A DNA stretch of 64,000 nucleotides from Lentinus brumalis (taxonomy: Eukaryota > Basidiomycota > Agaricomycetes > Polyporales > Polyporaceae). The translations under genes and the position numbers were made by a program. The notes below the pieces were generated by a model that was not told the DNA's origin, did not search any database, and worked only from the letters and a program-made list of their open reading frames with translations. The first letter of the stretch is position 1. Each line of letters begins with the position of its first letter. This document shows, one piece after another, positions 11,597-22,500 of the stretch. The stretch is taken from NCBI GenBank assembly GCA_001792895.1, contig MARA01000004.1:1364001-1428000 (forward strand), in the 5' to 3' direction.

Positions 11597-12577
11597 TCAC
11601 TGATACTTCGTCGCTTCTGCATCACCGTACTCCTTTCCTTCAGCCTGACCAGTGTAGTAGCGAGGGAACCTCCCTGACGGGTCATGGCCGTTCCTGCATG
11701 ACGTGAGTAAGGCAAGTAATGTGAGACTCAATTGAATCAAAGCATACCTTGGATGCGTCCACTCCGCGTCCCACCACCAGCACAAGCGACGGTTGTTGCC
11801 ATACTCGGCCTGTACCAACCGTTCCAACTCAGCCACACCTCCCTTCTTCACCTGTTGCGTGAACATGTTGTTTGTGTCGCACAGCGCTGCGACGTAATGG
11901 TACTTCAAAGACAGTGGGAAACGCAAATCGAGGTGAACGCGGGCTTCCTGAGAGAAGTGTCGCACCAAGGCAGTGGCAGCGGCGAACCCATCGCGAACGG
12001 CATTCGATGGATGGAGGTCCTCCCTTTGAACGCGTTCGGCTCGGATGTAGTACTCGAGGACTTCTTCCTGGGTGAAGGCGATGCCATAATGAAGGAGTGG
12101 TTTGCCTTCATCCATCACAGAGTAGTCCGCCGGCGTGGGATATGGCGCGTGGTATTCCTCGGGCAGGCGGACGAACGGTTGGTGGTCATCGACCCACTGT
12201 CGATACTCCTGCATGTGATGTCAGATAGGCATCAATCTAGCGACCGTTATGCTTACCTCTCGCCTAGGGGTACTTGGTTCGGGCTGGGCAAGATAAAGGC
12301 CAGTGTCGTAGACCTGCTCCCAAACATGCGAAGATATGTATAGGCTCGGATTGAGGCCGTGGATTGAGAGAGAATGTTCACATTCTTGATAAACCTCCCC
12401 ACTGGTGGACTCCCCTTCGGCTTCTTCTGCGATGGGGGACTTGGTGAGGGGTTGGGACTGAGACTCCCCTGTTGAATGAGACAGGCATCCTGAATTGGCG
12501 GAGGAATACAACGACTGCGACGACCCCGACGAAGTGGAAGTATTGGAGATAGACGGTGGCAGAGGGAAAGGTGACAT
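11597..12577 (-). CDS. Hypothetical protein, three exons
   Basis: Not recognised. The start chosen is the ATG at 12575-12577 (MSPFPLPPSIS); an in-frame start at 12616 is possible. The N-terminal about 60 residues are Ser/Thr/Pro-rich and probably disordered. An ordered part follows (SLYISSHVWEQVYDTGLYLA), and after an intron near 12220-12265 come EYRQWVDDHQPFVRLPEEYH, repeated acidic and aromatic motifs (FTQEEVLEYYIRAERVQRED) and RRLCWWWDAEWTHP. A second intron (about 11703-11751) joins to a short last exon ending GDAEATKYQ. Splice phases keep the frame. No signal peptide or membrane segment is seen. The length is about 300 residues. It appears intact. Confidence 0.7.
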
Positions 12578-12736
12578 GGTCAGCTTGGTTGTCGTCGGAA
12601 GGGCCAGAGGGAGCAATTATGTAGGTTCTGAGTGTGGGGGTGTAACGTGATTGTGCGGTGCGGTGGAGTATGTCATTGTCAGGGGTTGTGTCCCCTAGGC
12701 AGCCCACGATCAAGTCGTAAGGGGGCGGGCGGCAGC

Positions 12737-13005
12737 AAACCTCTGGGAAGGCTCGTCGTACGCTTGATCGGTGGGCCTAGGATCGCCCTGCTTGTTATTT
12801 GCGCGTCGGCCCATATTAGCAGTGGATGTAGAAACAGCGACGGAGACCGGGCACGGAGTACGCAACAGCGTGCCAGTGCCCGATCAGGATGGCGGCCTTC
12901 AGGACGGGCGTTTATATTGCCACTTTGGGACTTCACTCAACGCCAGAACTGCAGCTGGTAGGAAGTAAGCGGGGTCGTGTTCGCCTACCTTGTCACTGTC
13001 AAGAG
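12737..13005 (-). pseudogene. Inverted fragment of NOP2 promoter and first about 25 codons
   Basis: Reverse complement of this stretch matches 43551-43846, the promoter and start of the NOP2 gene. The fragment carries the TATA-like CAATATAAACG, the leader ending in CTGCTAATATGGGCCGACGC, and codons for [20 protein letters not shown], against [20 protein letters not shown] in NOP2. The match ends after EPSQR. About 45 bases of the leader are missing. A promoter plus intronless start piece in inverse orientation 31 kb from the source indicates a DNA-level duplication, not a retrocopy. Confidence 0.85.
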
Positions 13006-13406
13006 AGCCCTTGGCAAGCAGATGCATTTTCAACTAGCAGATTCAACTCTGCGTCACGTAACGTGTAGCGCAGCGCCTGGTACCAGACGCACATCGCCAT
13101 CGGCCGACAACGCAGACTTGGCCAAAAAGTAAGCCGTAGTCAACTTTATATGAGGAATTCCGTGCTCGGAGCCTAACGGGCCTGCAGGACCATGACTTCG
13201 CCACTCGAGTCCAGACGCACACACCACGCAATCATCGAAGTATTCAGTAGTTCGTTGTGAAAGCAAGAGAGCACAACAACTCGTACAGCAAAACACAGCG
13301 CTACAGTACAAGTACAACAAGACCAGGAGCTTGTAGTGTCAGACAGCAGAGTCGCGCGGCGACGCTGGCGCTGTCTCAGCCAGGTCGCTCGCGACCTGGC
13401 AGTCCC
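13006..13406. other. Intergenic spacer, nothing recognised
   Basis: About 400 bases between the NOP2 fragment and the stop codon of the MARVEL-like gene. No RNA gene or repeat seen; probably the 3' region of the minus-strand gene. Confidence 0.4.
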
Positions 13407-14894
13407 TCACCGGGCGTATGTGCTGTGCAGCCGCGACATGTCGAGCGGCGGTGGCCGCGTCGACTTGCGCTTGGACTTGCGCGGGCCCGTCGTCATCGCC
13501 GCTGGCGGCTGTGGCGAGGGCACCGCGGACCGCAGGCTGCCCTTCCGCGAGGGGGTGAGCACCGCGCTCAACGGTGGCTGCCCGTTCGCAGCGTTGAATG
13601 TCGCGAGCGAGCTTGAGCGTGGTGGCGCGGTGCCTAGTGGCGATGGCTTGATCGTCGACGAGAACGGCACGTACATCGCAGACGCGGGCAGCGTGGTCGG
13701 TGTCGACGTGAGGTCCGAGCGGTCCGATCCTGATCCTGGACTCGAAGAGCCGTAGGAGTCGTCGGAGGGCGGCGAGGCTGGAGTAACGGTGGCAGATATC
13801 CATGCACTCTGCAGGATCTTCGCAGACTTGTTCGCGGATTTGCTCGCGGACTGAGGCAGAGCAGAGTTGGGGACCGCGGAGAGCATCGCGTTCTCTTTCT
13901 CGTTCTCGTATCGCGAGCTACGGAACGCAGAGCTCTTCATTGCCGCGCTCTTCATCACTGCGCTGCGAAGGTCTGCGGTCTTGGGAGCACCGCTCTTCTG
14001 GACCATGCGGTCCCCGAAGTCGGAGGTGAGCCTGATCTTCGGCGCCGCGGAGGGAAGGGGCGCCTTGGACCATGTCGTGCGCACGGGGGAGGGCTGTGCG
14101 CTGTGAAGCGGTTCGCGTACTCGGTACCAGGGGTACATCCGGGTGTGGGCTCCCCAGACGGTGGAATCGTCCTTCATGTGGAGTATTGCGGAAACCATCA
14201 ACAGCAAGAAGTACGCGAGCACTGAAGCGACGTCAGTCAACCATCCACAGCTATTCCGGGAGGTACTCACAATTGACGGTGTTTAGCCACGTGAAGGCGA
14301 GAATAGCCTTGGTTGTCGAGCAGGAACCGGGAATAAGAAGGTCTGCTGCAAAGTTGCATAGCATGTTTGGCAAGATGGCAGTCGCTGCGGCGGCACCGGC
14401 TGTAGAGCGGGAAAATGAGATGGGACCGAATTTTCAAAACATCTGGAGTACACACCTAGTTGTGCTATCCAGAACAAGCCCACCCATACAGCCTCGAACC
14501 ATACCCGGCTAACAATGGCGTTCTTGCGCAGAAGGTCGATGCACAAGCTGCTGAGGCGTCAGGATGACAATGTAGCTCGAGAGGTCACTGCAGCTCACAT
14601 TGGGAAGATGTATACAATGCCGAGTGCACTGAGTGCTATCAGGTACGCATCGACGAGCGCTGAATTGCAATACTTCGTCAGCGGGATTGCATTGTTCGGC
14701 CGACAGAATTGCGCACGATCCCATCCTATTTGTTGGGCGAGAACGAGATTCCAGACGGATACACAGCAAATGACAGCATTGCAGACCGTGAAGAGACCTG
14801 TATGTCGCGAACAACAGTCAGACAGACATTTCCAGGATATTCCAGCGCACGCACCAAAAGAAGCGTAACGGTAGAAAGAAAGTGAAACGGCCAT
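13407..14894 (-). CDS. MARVEL-like four-pass membrane protein with long disordered tail
   Basis: Six exons read in frame from ATG 14892-14894 (MAVSLSFYRYASF). The helices, in order, are: TM1 LFTVCNAVICCVSVWNL; TM2 VDAYLIALSALGIVYIF; TM3 NAIVSRVWFEAVWVGLFWIA followed by the AGAAAATAIL segment; TM4 LLAYFLLLMVSAILHM. This order, the short basic N-terminus, the R-V-W-F-E before TM3 and the Cys-containing TM3-TM4 loop are typical of fungal MARVEL-domain proteins. After TM4 a tail of about 260 residues is Ser/Pro/Lys-rich and probably cytoplasmic, ending LHSTYAR. Introns of about 50-57 nt occur at GTGCGTGCGC, GTGCGCAATT, GTGAGCTGCA, GTGTGTACTC and GTGAGTACCT. The molecular role is unknown; family members associate with membrane microdomains. 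Confidence 0.8.
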
Positions 14895-15885
14895 GGCGAT
14901 GACAAGCAAGAACGCAGAGTGTGAGAGGGGAGGAGGACCGGTCGACGGTGGTGGATCGAGTATGCGGCCAACACGATGAGTATAAGTACCAGCTCCGTGT
15001 CCGGAATCCTGTCCGACAATGCGTCAAGCAAGGGGCCTGAGAGAAGAAAAGAGAAAGAGGGACAAAGGAAGGTGAAAGCACAAAGCTCGGCCTCAATCAC
15101 TCCGCCGCCCGCAATATATGCGACCGTGGCCCTGTATCGCCCGTGCTTACGTACGATGTTTCAACGGCGCATCGACGGGACACCTCGATCAGCCCGTTGG
15201 CATGGATCCCCCGCGCTTGGCCCACCGCCGAGTCAACGCCTTCATAGGACTCCTCTATTCCCCAACCTCTGTGGTCAATTCGTCCGTCAACCTCATGATT
15301 GTAAAGGCAGCAAGGCCGAGATGGAGCTTTGTAATTGTTGCAGCTGTCAAGTATCAATGACTGGTGGCCCGTTACGCCGTATGAGCCGCAACAAGACCAC
15401 AAACACGTAGCTGCACCCTACATCAGCCGTCACCAGCGGTAGATTGATGAGGTCTCAAGCTCAAGCGCCATCGGTGGAAGATGCAGACAAGAGCAGCCGT
15501 GGCAAGTCTTGATGCTGGCTTGATGCATTGATTCTCAGGCTCTGACCGAGTATACCGCCTCCAACTGAACGCAACCAAACGCCGCCGCATGGTTGTAAGT
15601 TACGAGGTCATAATGAGCACTGCCAGGGAGTAGAAGAAGAGTAACGAATTGGTATGCAGCCACAGTTCCCGATAAGGTCGCACACGGCGTTCAAGCAGTA
15701 AGCCGGCGCGTCCAGTCATCGCGCGGTGCCAATGCCACAAGTATCGCAACCCTCATGCACGCAAGGCCGCTGCCCGCCTGAGGCACACTTCGCACTTCAC
15801 TTCCCTCGTAGTACGCTTGTTTATCGAGCAAGCAGCGTCAACCAGCTGTCATCAACACATAAGTAGTAACTTGGCGTAACCCGAC
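14895..15885. other. Divergent intergenic region between MARVEL-like gene and MCH1-type gene
   Basis: About 1 kb. The first 200 bases upstream of the minus-strand gene are pyrimidine-rich on that strand, as in a fungal promoter. Reading frames at 15097-15402 on both strands show no protein-like composition. Nothing else recognised. Confidence 0.4.
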
Positions 15886-17752
15886 ATGGTCGAGTCAGCC
15901 GGCCCCGCCGCGAGGGTCACTCCGAGTCGCATGCGCTCTATATTAACATGCTGCGCTGTTGCTGCAAACGCGTTCGTATACTGAGACATATCATGGGTGT
16001 TGGACAACATACTGAACCATTCGGGCGATGACGCACACAGAATATGCGCTGGCGGCGTGTACAGCTTCCCGCTACTTGCCCCCACGCTGGTGGAACACCT
16101 CAAGTTGACTCAACCACAATTGACGACTATTGTGTTGGCGTAAGCTAGCATCTACTCTACCGCATCGACGAGGAGCATTCAGCTGAATGAACCCCTTCTG
16201 CCAGGGGTATGGCCACCCAATACTTGTTTGCCGTCGTCTGCGGGGTAGCAATTGACCGCTACGGCTCCTGGTCATGTTCGCTTGCTGCGGCCATCCTGTA
16301 CTCCCTTGGCTTTGGACTGTTTGCAGGGGAGGTAGCCCACGCAACTACCGAGACCCATACAACCACTGCCTCCTTCTACAGGCTGGTCCTCTACTTCGGG
16401 ATGATCGGGCTTGCGACCGTCTGTTCGTGAGTCATCTCTTTTGCCACTGTGTTAATAACGGACCTTGTCCTTAACACGGGTTTCTCAGTTACTTCTCGCT
16501 GGTCTTCGCCTCGACGAAGATGTTCCCGCGTTACAGTGGAACGGCATCCGGCACAAGCATGGCCATATTTGGGCTATCACCGCTCTTCCTCTCTCTCATA
16601 GCGTCAACAGAGTTCACAGCCGACCAAACGCTGGACATTCCGGGGTTCTACATGTTCATGGCCCTCCTCGCTGGCACGGTCCACTTCGGGAGCACCTTCA
16701 TATTCCGCGCTAACCGCACATTCGAGCTCGACGGCGGCGAAGCACTCGCAGTCCGGTCCACATCGGACGCGGAGAGTTCTGCGAGTACTGTCGAGCCTGA
16801 AGAAGAACCTTTATTGGGAGGCAATGGCGACAGCGCCCCGAAAGATCCTGCCAATGTGGGCGTCGTTCCGGTGGAAGAGCCGCGTGATGGAAGCGCGTTC
16901 GACCTACTCAAGGACCGCTACTTCTGGGTGCTCTGCCTCTGGATGTCCCTCACAGTCGGGGCCGTACGTCACCCCAGTATCCTTCAGGTAGCCACAACGC
17001 ATTGACAGCTCCCATTGCAGGCTGAGATGGTCATCTCCAATCTCGGTTCAATCGTCCTGTCGCTCCCTTCCACATCTTCGTCGGCGACTGCGAACGCCGC
17101 CCAGCAAGTCCGTCTTCTCTCGTTCTTCAACACCGCCTCTCGCTTGCTGGTTGGCCCCTTCGCGGACATCATCGCACCCGTCGCGTCGCGCCTTGAGAGT
17201 GGTGTCTGGGGCTTTGCCAGCAAGCGGCACACAAGCCGCGTTGCTTTCATGCTCGGGACCTGCGCCCTGCTCGCAGTGACCTTGGCATGGTCGAACGTCG
17301 CCGTGCGTACCCAGGAAGACGTATGGCCACTCAGGTAGGCAGCGCGTTCCCAAGCGCTCTTTGATCGTGGTCGTACTAATCATCACTCTCTGACAGTGTT
17401 GGAACCGGCTTTGCTTACGGGTCGACATTCACCGTGTTGTGAGTACTGCATGCCTGGTCCCTGGAAGCATATTGATGGAATATCTTCCCTCAGGCCAGGT
17501 ATCCTGTCATCCATCTGGGGTTTGAAGCACCTCGCCCGCAACTTCGGCATAACGTCCTACACTGCGTTTGCAGGGACGACCATCTTCTCGTACCTATACG
17601 CATTCGTCGCAGCGCGCCACGTCGCCCCCTCCGAGACCGCGTGCATAGGAAAGGAGTGCTGGCGGTCCACGTTCTGGATCAGCACCGCGACGACTGCCAT
17701 CGCGTTCTGCGCTGCATTCGTGCTGTGGAGGCAGTGGCGCGCGAGGGTATAG
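15886..17752 (+). CDS. MFS transporter, MCH1 (monocarboxylate-permease homologue) type
   Basis: Major-facilitator membrane transporter resembling the vacuolar Mch1 group. The start chosen is ATG 15886 (MVESAGPAARVTPSRM). Seven exons give the first helices (ILTCCAVAANA|ICAGGVYSFPLLAP), a loop TQPQLTTIVLAGMATQYLFA, GVAIDRYG in TM2-TM3, YRLVLYFGMIGLATVCSYF, the SGTASGTSMAIFGLSPLFLS segment, a central acidic loop with EEEPLLGG, then DLLKDRYFWVLCLWMSLTVG, FNTASRLLVGPFADI, FAYGSTFTVLPGILSSIWG and a last helix ending WRQWRARV. Exon 1 must use the donor GTTCGT to stay in frame; others are GTAAG or GTGAG. The substrate is not known for the family. It converges on ALG3, with only 80 bp between the stop codons. 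Confidence 0.85.
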
Positions 17753-17832
17753 AGCGACTCAGTCGTATCTCTTGCACAGCGATGTCTAACCATCATGTAT
17801 TATCACCTCTATACATAGACTATATCTCCGCG

Positions 17833-19342
17833 CTACGTATGCCGATGAACGACCTTTCCCTCTGGGTATCCGAACCATATGCCCAGTAAAAGCGCTGCAT
17901 TGGCGGCGACAAGGAGTCCCGACGAGATATTTGTGGACGGATAAACATTCCATGCGTACTCGATGGATAGCAGTAGTGCAAGTCTGAAACAGTTTTCTAT
18001 TGGCTGCGAGGGACGTGTACGATGGATACGGGCACGCACCTCAGCACAATGGGATACTTCGTCCTCCATGCCAGGAACGGAAGTTGCGCCGCATACCACG
18101 AGTAGAATTGGTAATGCAATGATCGCGCGAAAAGGATGCCAATGAGGTTAGATGTGTACAAGACCGTCACCACGTCTGCAGGACGTGAGGATCATTTATC
18201 ACTGCGAGTTCGTGTAGAAGTTGACTCACGATCCGCTGTGAAGGGGGCGGAACTGGGCGCGCGCAATGGCTGGCGTAGACCCTTCTCCAATACATCCCGG
18301 ACGCCGCCATCACTCCTGCACCACTTGAATAGCCCAAACAGAGCAAGGGTGGTGACATGTCCCACGAGGAGGCCCTTCGCCCAGGCAGGACTCAGAAAGA
18401 GCTCCTCCCCGAGGAAGCGCCAGTTCACAGTCCACTTGAAGAGGAAGACCCTTGAAAACTCGTACGAGTACTTCAGGTAAGACCGCGGGTAATCGAGCAG
18501 AAAGGGCAACCCGATGAGTGCTTGGGTTCCGGCCAGCGCGAGCATATGTAGTAGCGTGTATACCAGTCCGCGCCGCTTGAACAGGATAACAAGAAGTCCG
18601 GGAACGTAAAGTAGGACGGACATCTTCACTGACAGTGCGCAGCTACCCAATATATCAGCTACCACTCGCGATCACGAAAACGCAGCACGTACCCGAGCAG
18701 CAGAATTCCAAGCGCATCCCAGCTGTTTGCGAAGGCAAGAATGGCAGCCTGTGCAGCAAAAACAGCCCAGCAATCGTTGAAGAGACGCAGGACATAGATG
18801 GAGTGTAGCCGTTTGCTGAGGGGTAGGAGCAGGAGGATCCAATTCGGCACGTTGCCAGCTTGCTTGTATATAGCGGCGGTCAAGGCAAGCGTGGAGAGAT
18901 ACAATGCGCCGTAGATTTCCTGGCCCTTCCATAGGTTCGTTCCCGCGTCAGTCAAGTCATAGAGGAGACGATGGACATGGATATGCCCTGCGGGGTATCT
19001 AGGATAGCGTCAACGCGAGACACCTGCAGCGGAGGTAACAACGCACACTATAGGCCCAGTGGGCCCAGTTATGAACGCATAGTCTTTCTCTCCTTTCATG
19101 TACAGCTCTAACTGTATCATGTATGTCTCCCAATCGATCTCCGTGTCTGCGAGGTCGCGTCAAGTCGGCCTCAAGGCGGGATGATGGACTGGCTGACATG
19201 GTACGAAGCGAATGATGAGTTGCGTAAGGGCCGCGTCACCGAGGACAACCAGGGCTGCCAGTAGAGTAAAACATTGTGGGTCGTTGAGCAAACGATGAGC
19301 AAGGCTGTATGATGATTGTACCAGCCGAGAGAGTGAGGACAT
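17833..19342 (-). CDS. ALG3: Dolichyl-P-Man:Man5GlcNAc2-PP-dolichol alpha-1,3-mannosyltransferase
   Basis: ER multi-pass glycosyltransferase that adds the first lumenal mannose, from dolichyl-phosphate mannose, to the lipid-linked N-glycan precursor. The start is ATG 19340-19342 ([14 protein letters not shown]). Six exons join in frame. Hallmarks are [113 protein letters not shown] and a C-terminal [19 protein letters not shown]. Total is about 430 residues, near the usual size. Correct splicing of the last intron uses the acceptor CTGTTTCAG, which skips the earlier CGCAG. All conserved blocks are present, so the gene looks functional. Confidence 0.92.
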
Positions 19343-19524
19343 GAGTGTTGTGGTCAACCGTGAGCGCGTGAGCGGCAAACGGACCGGCGGTGAGCGGCGC
19401 GCGCTAGGCTCGCTTGCCTAGGTTCCTCCACATAAACCTCGTCGCATTGTGTACGCTAAACATCACGTCCAAGCACTCCCTCGGTAACTCCATAGCAAAA
19501 GGTACGCAATACGCAGACACCCGC

Positions 19525-22500
19525 CTACAAACCCGCCAATCTCTTCAGTGTAACGAACTCCTGCTTCCCAGTGGCCTTGCACAGTGCGTAGAAGCTCGAC
19601 TTAGGATTTGAGAGCAAGGCCGCCGGATTGTCGAACTCCACGATTTTACCTTGTTCCAGCAGCAAGACCTGACGACCGCCAGTCAGCCGGTCGGGCACTC
19701 GTACAGGACGCGATAGGACGTACCCTGTCGTAGTCGATGACAGTGCGCAAACGGTGAGCAATCGTGAGTATCGTGCTGTGTGCGAATTCTCTGCGCGGGC
19801 AGTCGTTAGGAGATCAGCTTCGGAAGGCAATAAGATGAAACTTCACTGTCTGATCGTCTTCCCGATGAGCTCGTCTGTCGCGTAGTCGACGCTATCGTGA
19901 CGGTCAGTCAACGCTGCTCCATCATCGGCCAAGGTAGAAGCATTCAGTCACCTAGCAGTAGCCTGACGGTTTACGTGTCAGTGACCCTGGAATACCGGAC
20001 TCGGAGTACGTTTGAAATACCATACCTCGTCCATGAGAAGAACTTTCGCGCGCTTCAAGATAGCACGAGCCATACAGAGCAGTTGCTTCTCGCTATTTTC
20101 ACGGGGCAGGTCAGACTATTTGACGCTCCATACATAGCGAAATCATCTACCCTGCTGAGAAGTTCTCACCGCCTTCGGACACAGGAGAATCGAGGTTGCG
20201 GAAGACATTCGCATTGATAGCGTCGGTAGCCGCATCTGGGTCATCGCCTGAAGGGATGAGATGGACACGCCGTAGCGCCTCATACTATGCAGGAGATTGT
20301 GTCAAGTGAACAGTGATGATATAGAATCGACAGACGTACAATCTCTGCATCCTCATACTCGTTGAAGACGTCCAAGGTAGACCTAAGAGTACCGCTTAGT
20401 ATAGTGGGATCCTCTGTCGCATGAGAAGAATATCAGGATCGCGCACAAAGCTGCAAAGCTCAAGCGACGTACGAGGGATGATGGTCAGTCTGCTCCGCAA
20501 GTCCGTCAAACCAATCTTTGAGATGTCGATGCCATCAATGAGGATGCGTCCTTCGACAGGCTCGACAAAACGGAAGAAGGAAAGCGCCAACGTGCTCTTG
20601 CCAGACCCCGTGCGACCGAGAACTCCAACTTTCTCTCCTGGCTTGATCTCAAATGAAAGGTCGTGTAGCACGTTTGGAAGTTCGGGCTATCGAAAGTCGT
20701 TGTCAGTCTTACCCCGCGATGACACATGTACGGACGCACAGAGTATCGGACAACGAGATTTTCGCACTTGATCGCACCATCGCTGGGCCAGAACGTAGGA
20801 GGGCGGGGTTCGATGTACTCCGGTCCTTCTGATGGGAGCTCCGAGTACTCTTTGACACGTTCTACGGAGACCTACAACGAAGTTAGTTCTTATGATCGGC
20901 TCATGAGTGGTTTCAACTCACCAGGGATTGCTCCAGACTAACGTATCGGCGAACCTGAGGCGTCGCGTGAATATTGTTGACAGCTGAGCTGTGAACCGTG
21001 ATTCACAGAAATATATGACACGTACCACTGATACGAGCTAGATGGCATTCAGTTCAGTTCAAGATGAGCTACAATCGCACAACTTGCCAGACTTACATCA
21101 TTGAGTAACGATGACGCAAATGTTAGAGTGAAACCGGCCAGGGATGCGTCAATCTTCGGGTTGAACACCGCAATGAATGCCATGGCTCCCATGACGATGG
21201 CAGTGAGCAGGCAATATCTAGTGATGAGCCAGCGATTCACTGAAATTCCCAGTGAGCACCCGCCCTTCTAAGAAGAGACTGTAAGTAATATTCACTGACC
21301 TCCCCACATCCAATAGTAAGGATTGGCATTCTGGCGTATATCGGGCCATCCGTGAGCGAGGAATCCAGCAGGCAAGAGCGATGCATACCGTATCTGTGAA
21401 GCGGAGCATGTCTCTTAGGAATTTAGAGGAGGCACCAAAGGCCCGGACAACCGCGGCGCCCGAAATTGTCTCTCCATAGATGGAATAGAGCGGTGATCGT
21501 GTCACGGAGTCTGTCAATACAAGGGCGTTGGAAGGAGCACTGTGCTGAAGCAGAGTTCAACGAACCCAATCTACGCAAGTCGCGGTTCGTCTGGTTGTAC
21601 GCCTACACGAGGGGTGCATTAGCTTGAACAACCCACACCTCAAGTGTGCGAGCATACCTTCGCCGCTGAAAGTTGAACGACATCAGCACAATTGAGAGAT
21701 ACTGTGGACGAGGTTGTGCTCACTTGTAAAGAAGAGGAAACCGAGCACTATCACGGTTAGAACGACAAGAGGGCCTCCCACGATGGTAAGAGTGACGACC
21801 GTCACGGCAGAGGAAAGCCCGCAGATGATGCTCCTCGCGAGGTCGTCGGGTAAGCTACTATCTATGCCTGACAAGAGAGATGTGTCTCAGCGCATCTCGG
21901 AGGCAAGCCAGAGAATGCGAGTACCTTCAATGTCCTTGCCGAAACGGTTCAAGAGGCGTCCTCTGGACGATGTGTCATGAAACCGTATATTTGCAAACAG
22001 GACACTTTCGAGAAGTTCTGAAGACGCCGTCAGTGAGATTGATAGAAGAGCTGGCATGGACTGACCGTGATGCAGTTTAAAGGAGGCATGGATACCACCG
22101 TAATCTGTAGCCCTGATATGAGTACTGACGGAACAGTATGCAGAGGCAAAGAGTCAGTCACTCACAGAAGACGAGCCAACGGGCTGTGGTGATGATCAAT
22201 CCTGCAAGCTTGTGAGTTCTGAGATGACATCGACCCGCAAGGCATGACCTACCGAAGATGGAGATCTAAAACGTGAGGCGGGTCAGCTGTCTTCATGGGG
22301 TTTATGGTAGCAATTGAATCCCACCGCCGCGTATATGCCGATGTAATAGGCAGGACTGTGACGCTGGCCTTCGTCAAGGTAGGAGCCCGACCATATCCTG
22401 AAGAGGGCATGAGCCATGAATGGATGCGGTGTGTAGGACAGATAACGCACCGAAGCCAACCATTCTCTAGCACGGGCGCAGTTGCGCCGATGCCCACAGC

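Noticed and set aside
13257..14106. Long open frames on the + strand opposite the MARVEL-like gene tail
   Set aside because: They are the antisense of a Ser/Pro/Lys-rich, GC-rich coding exon and have no splice or domain support.
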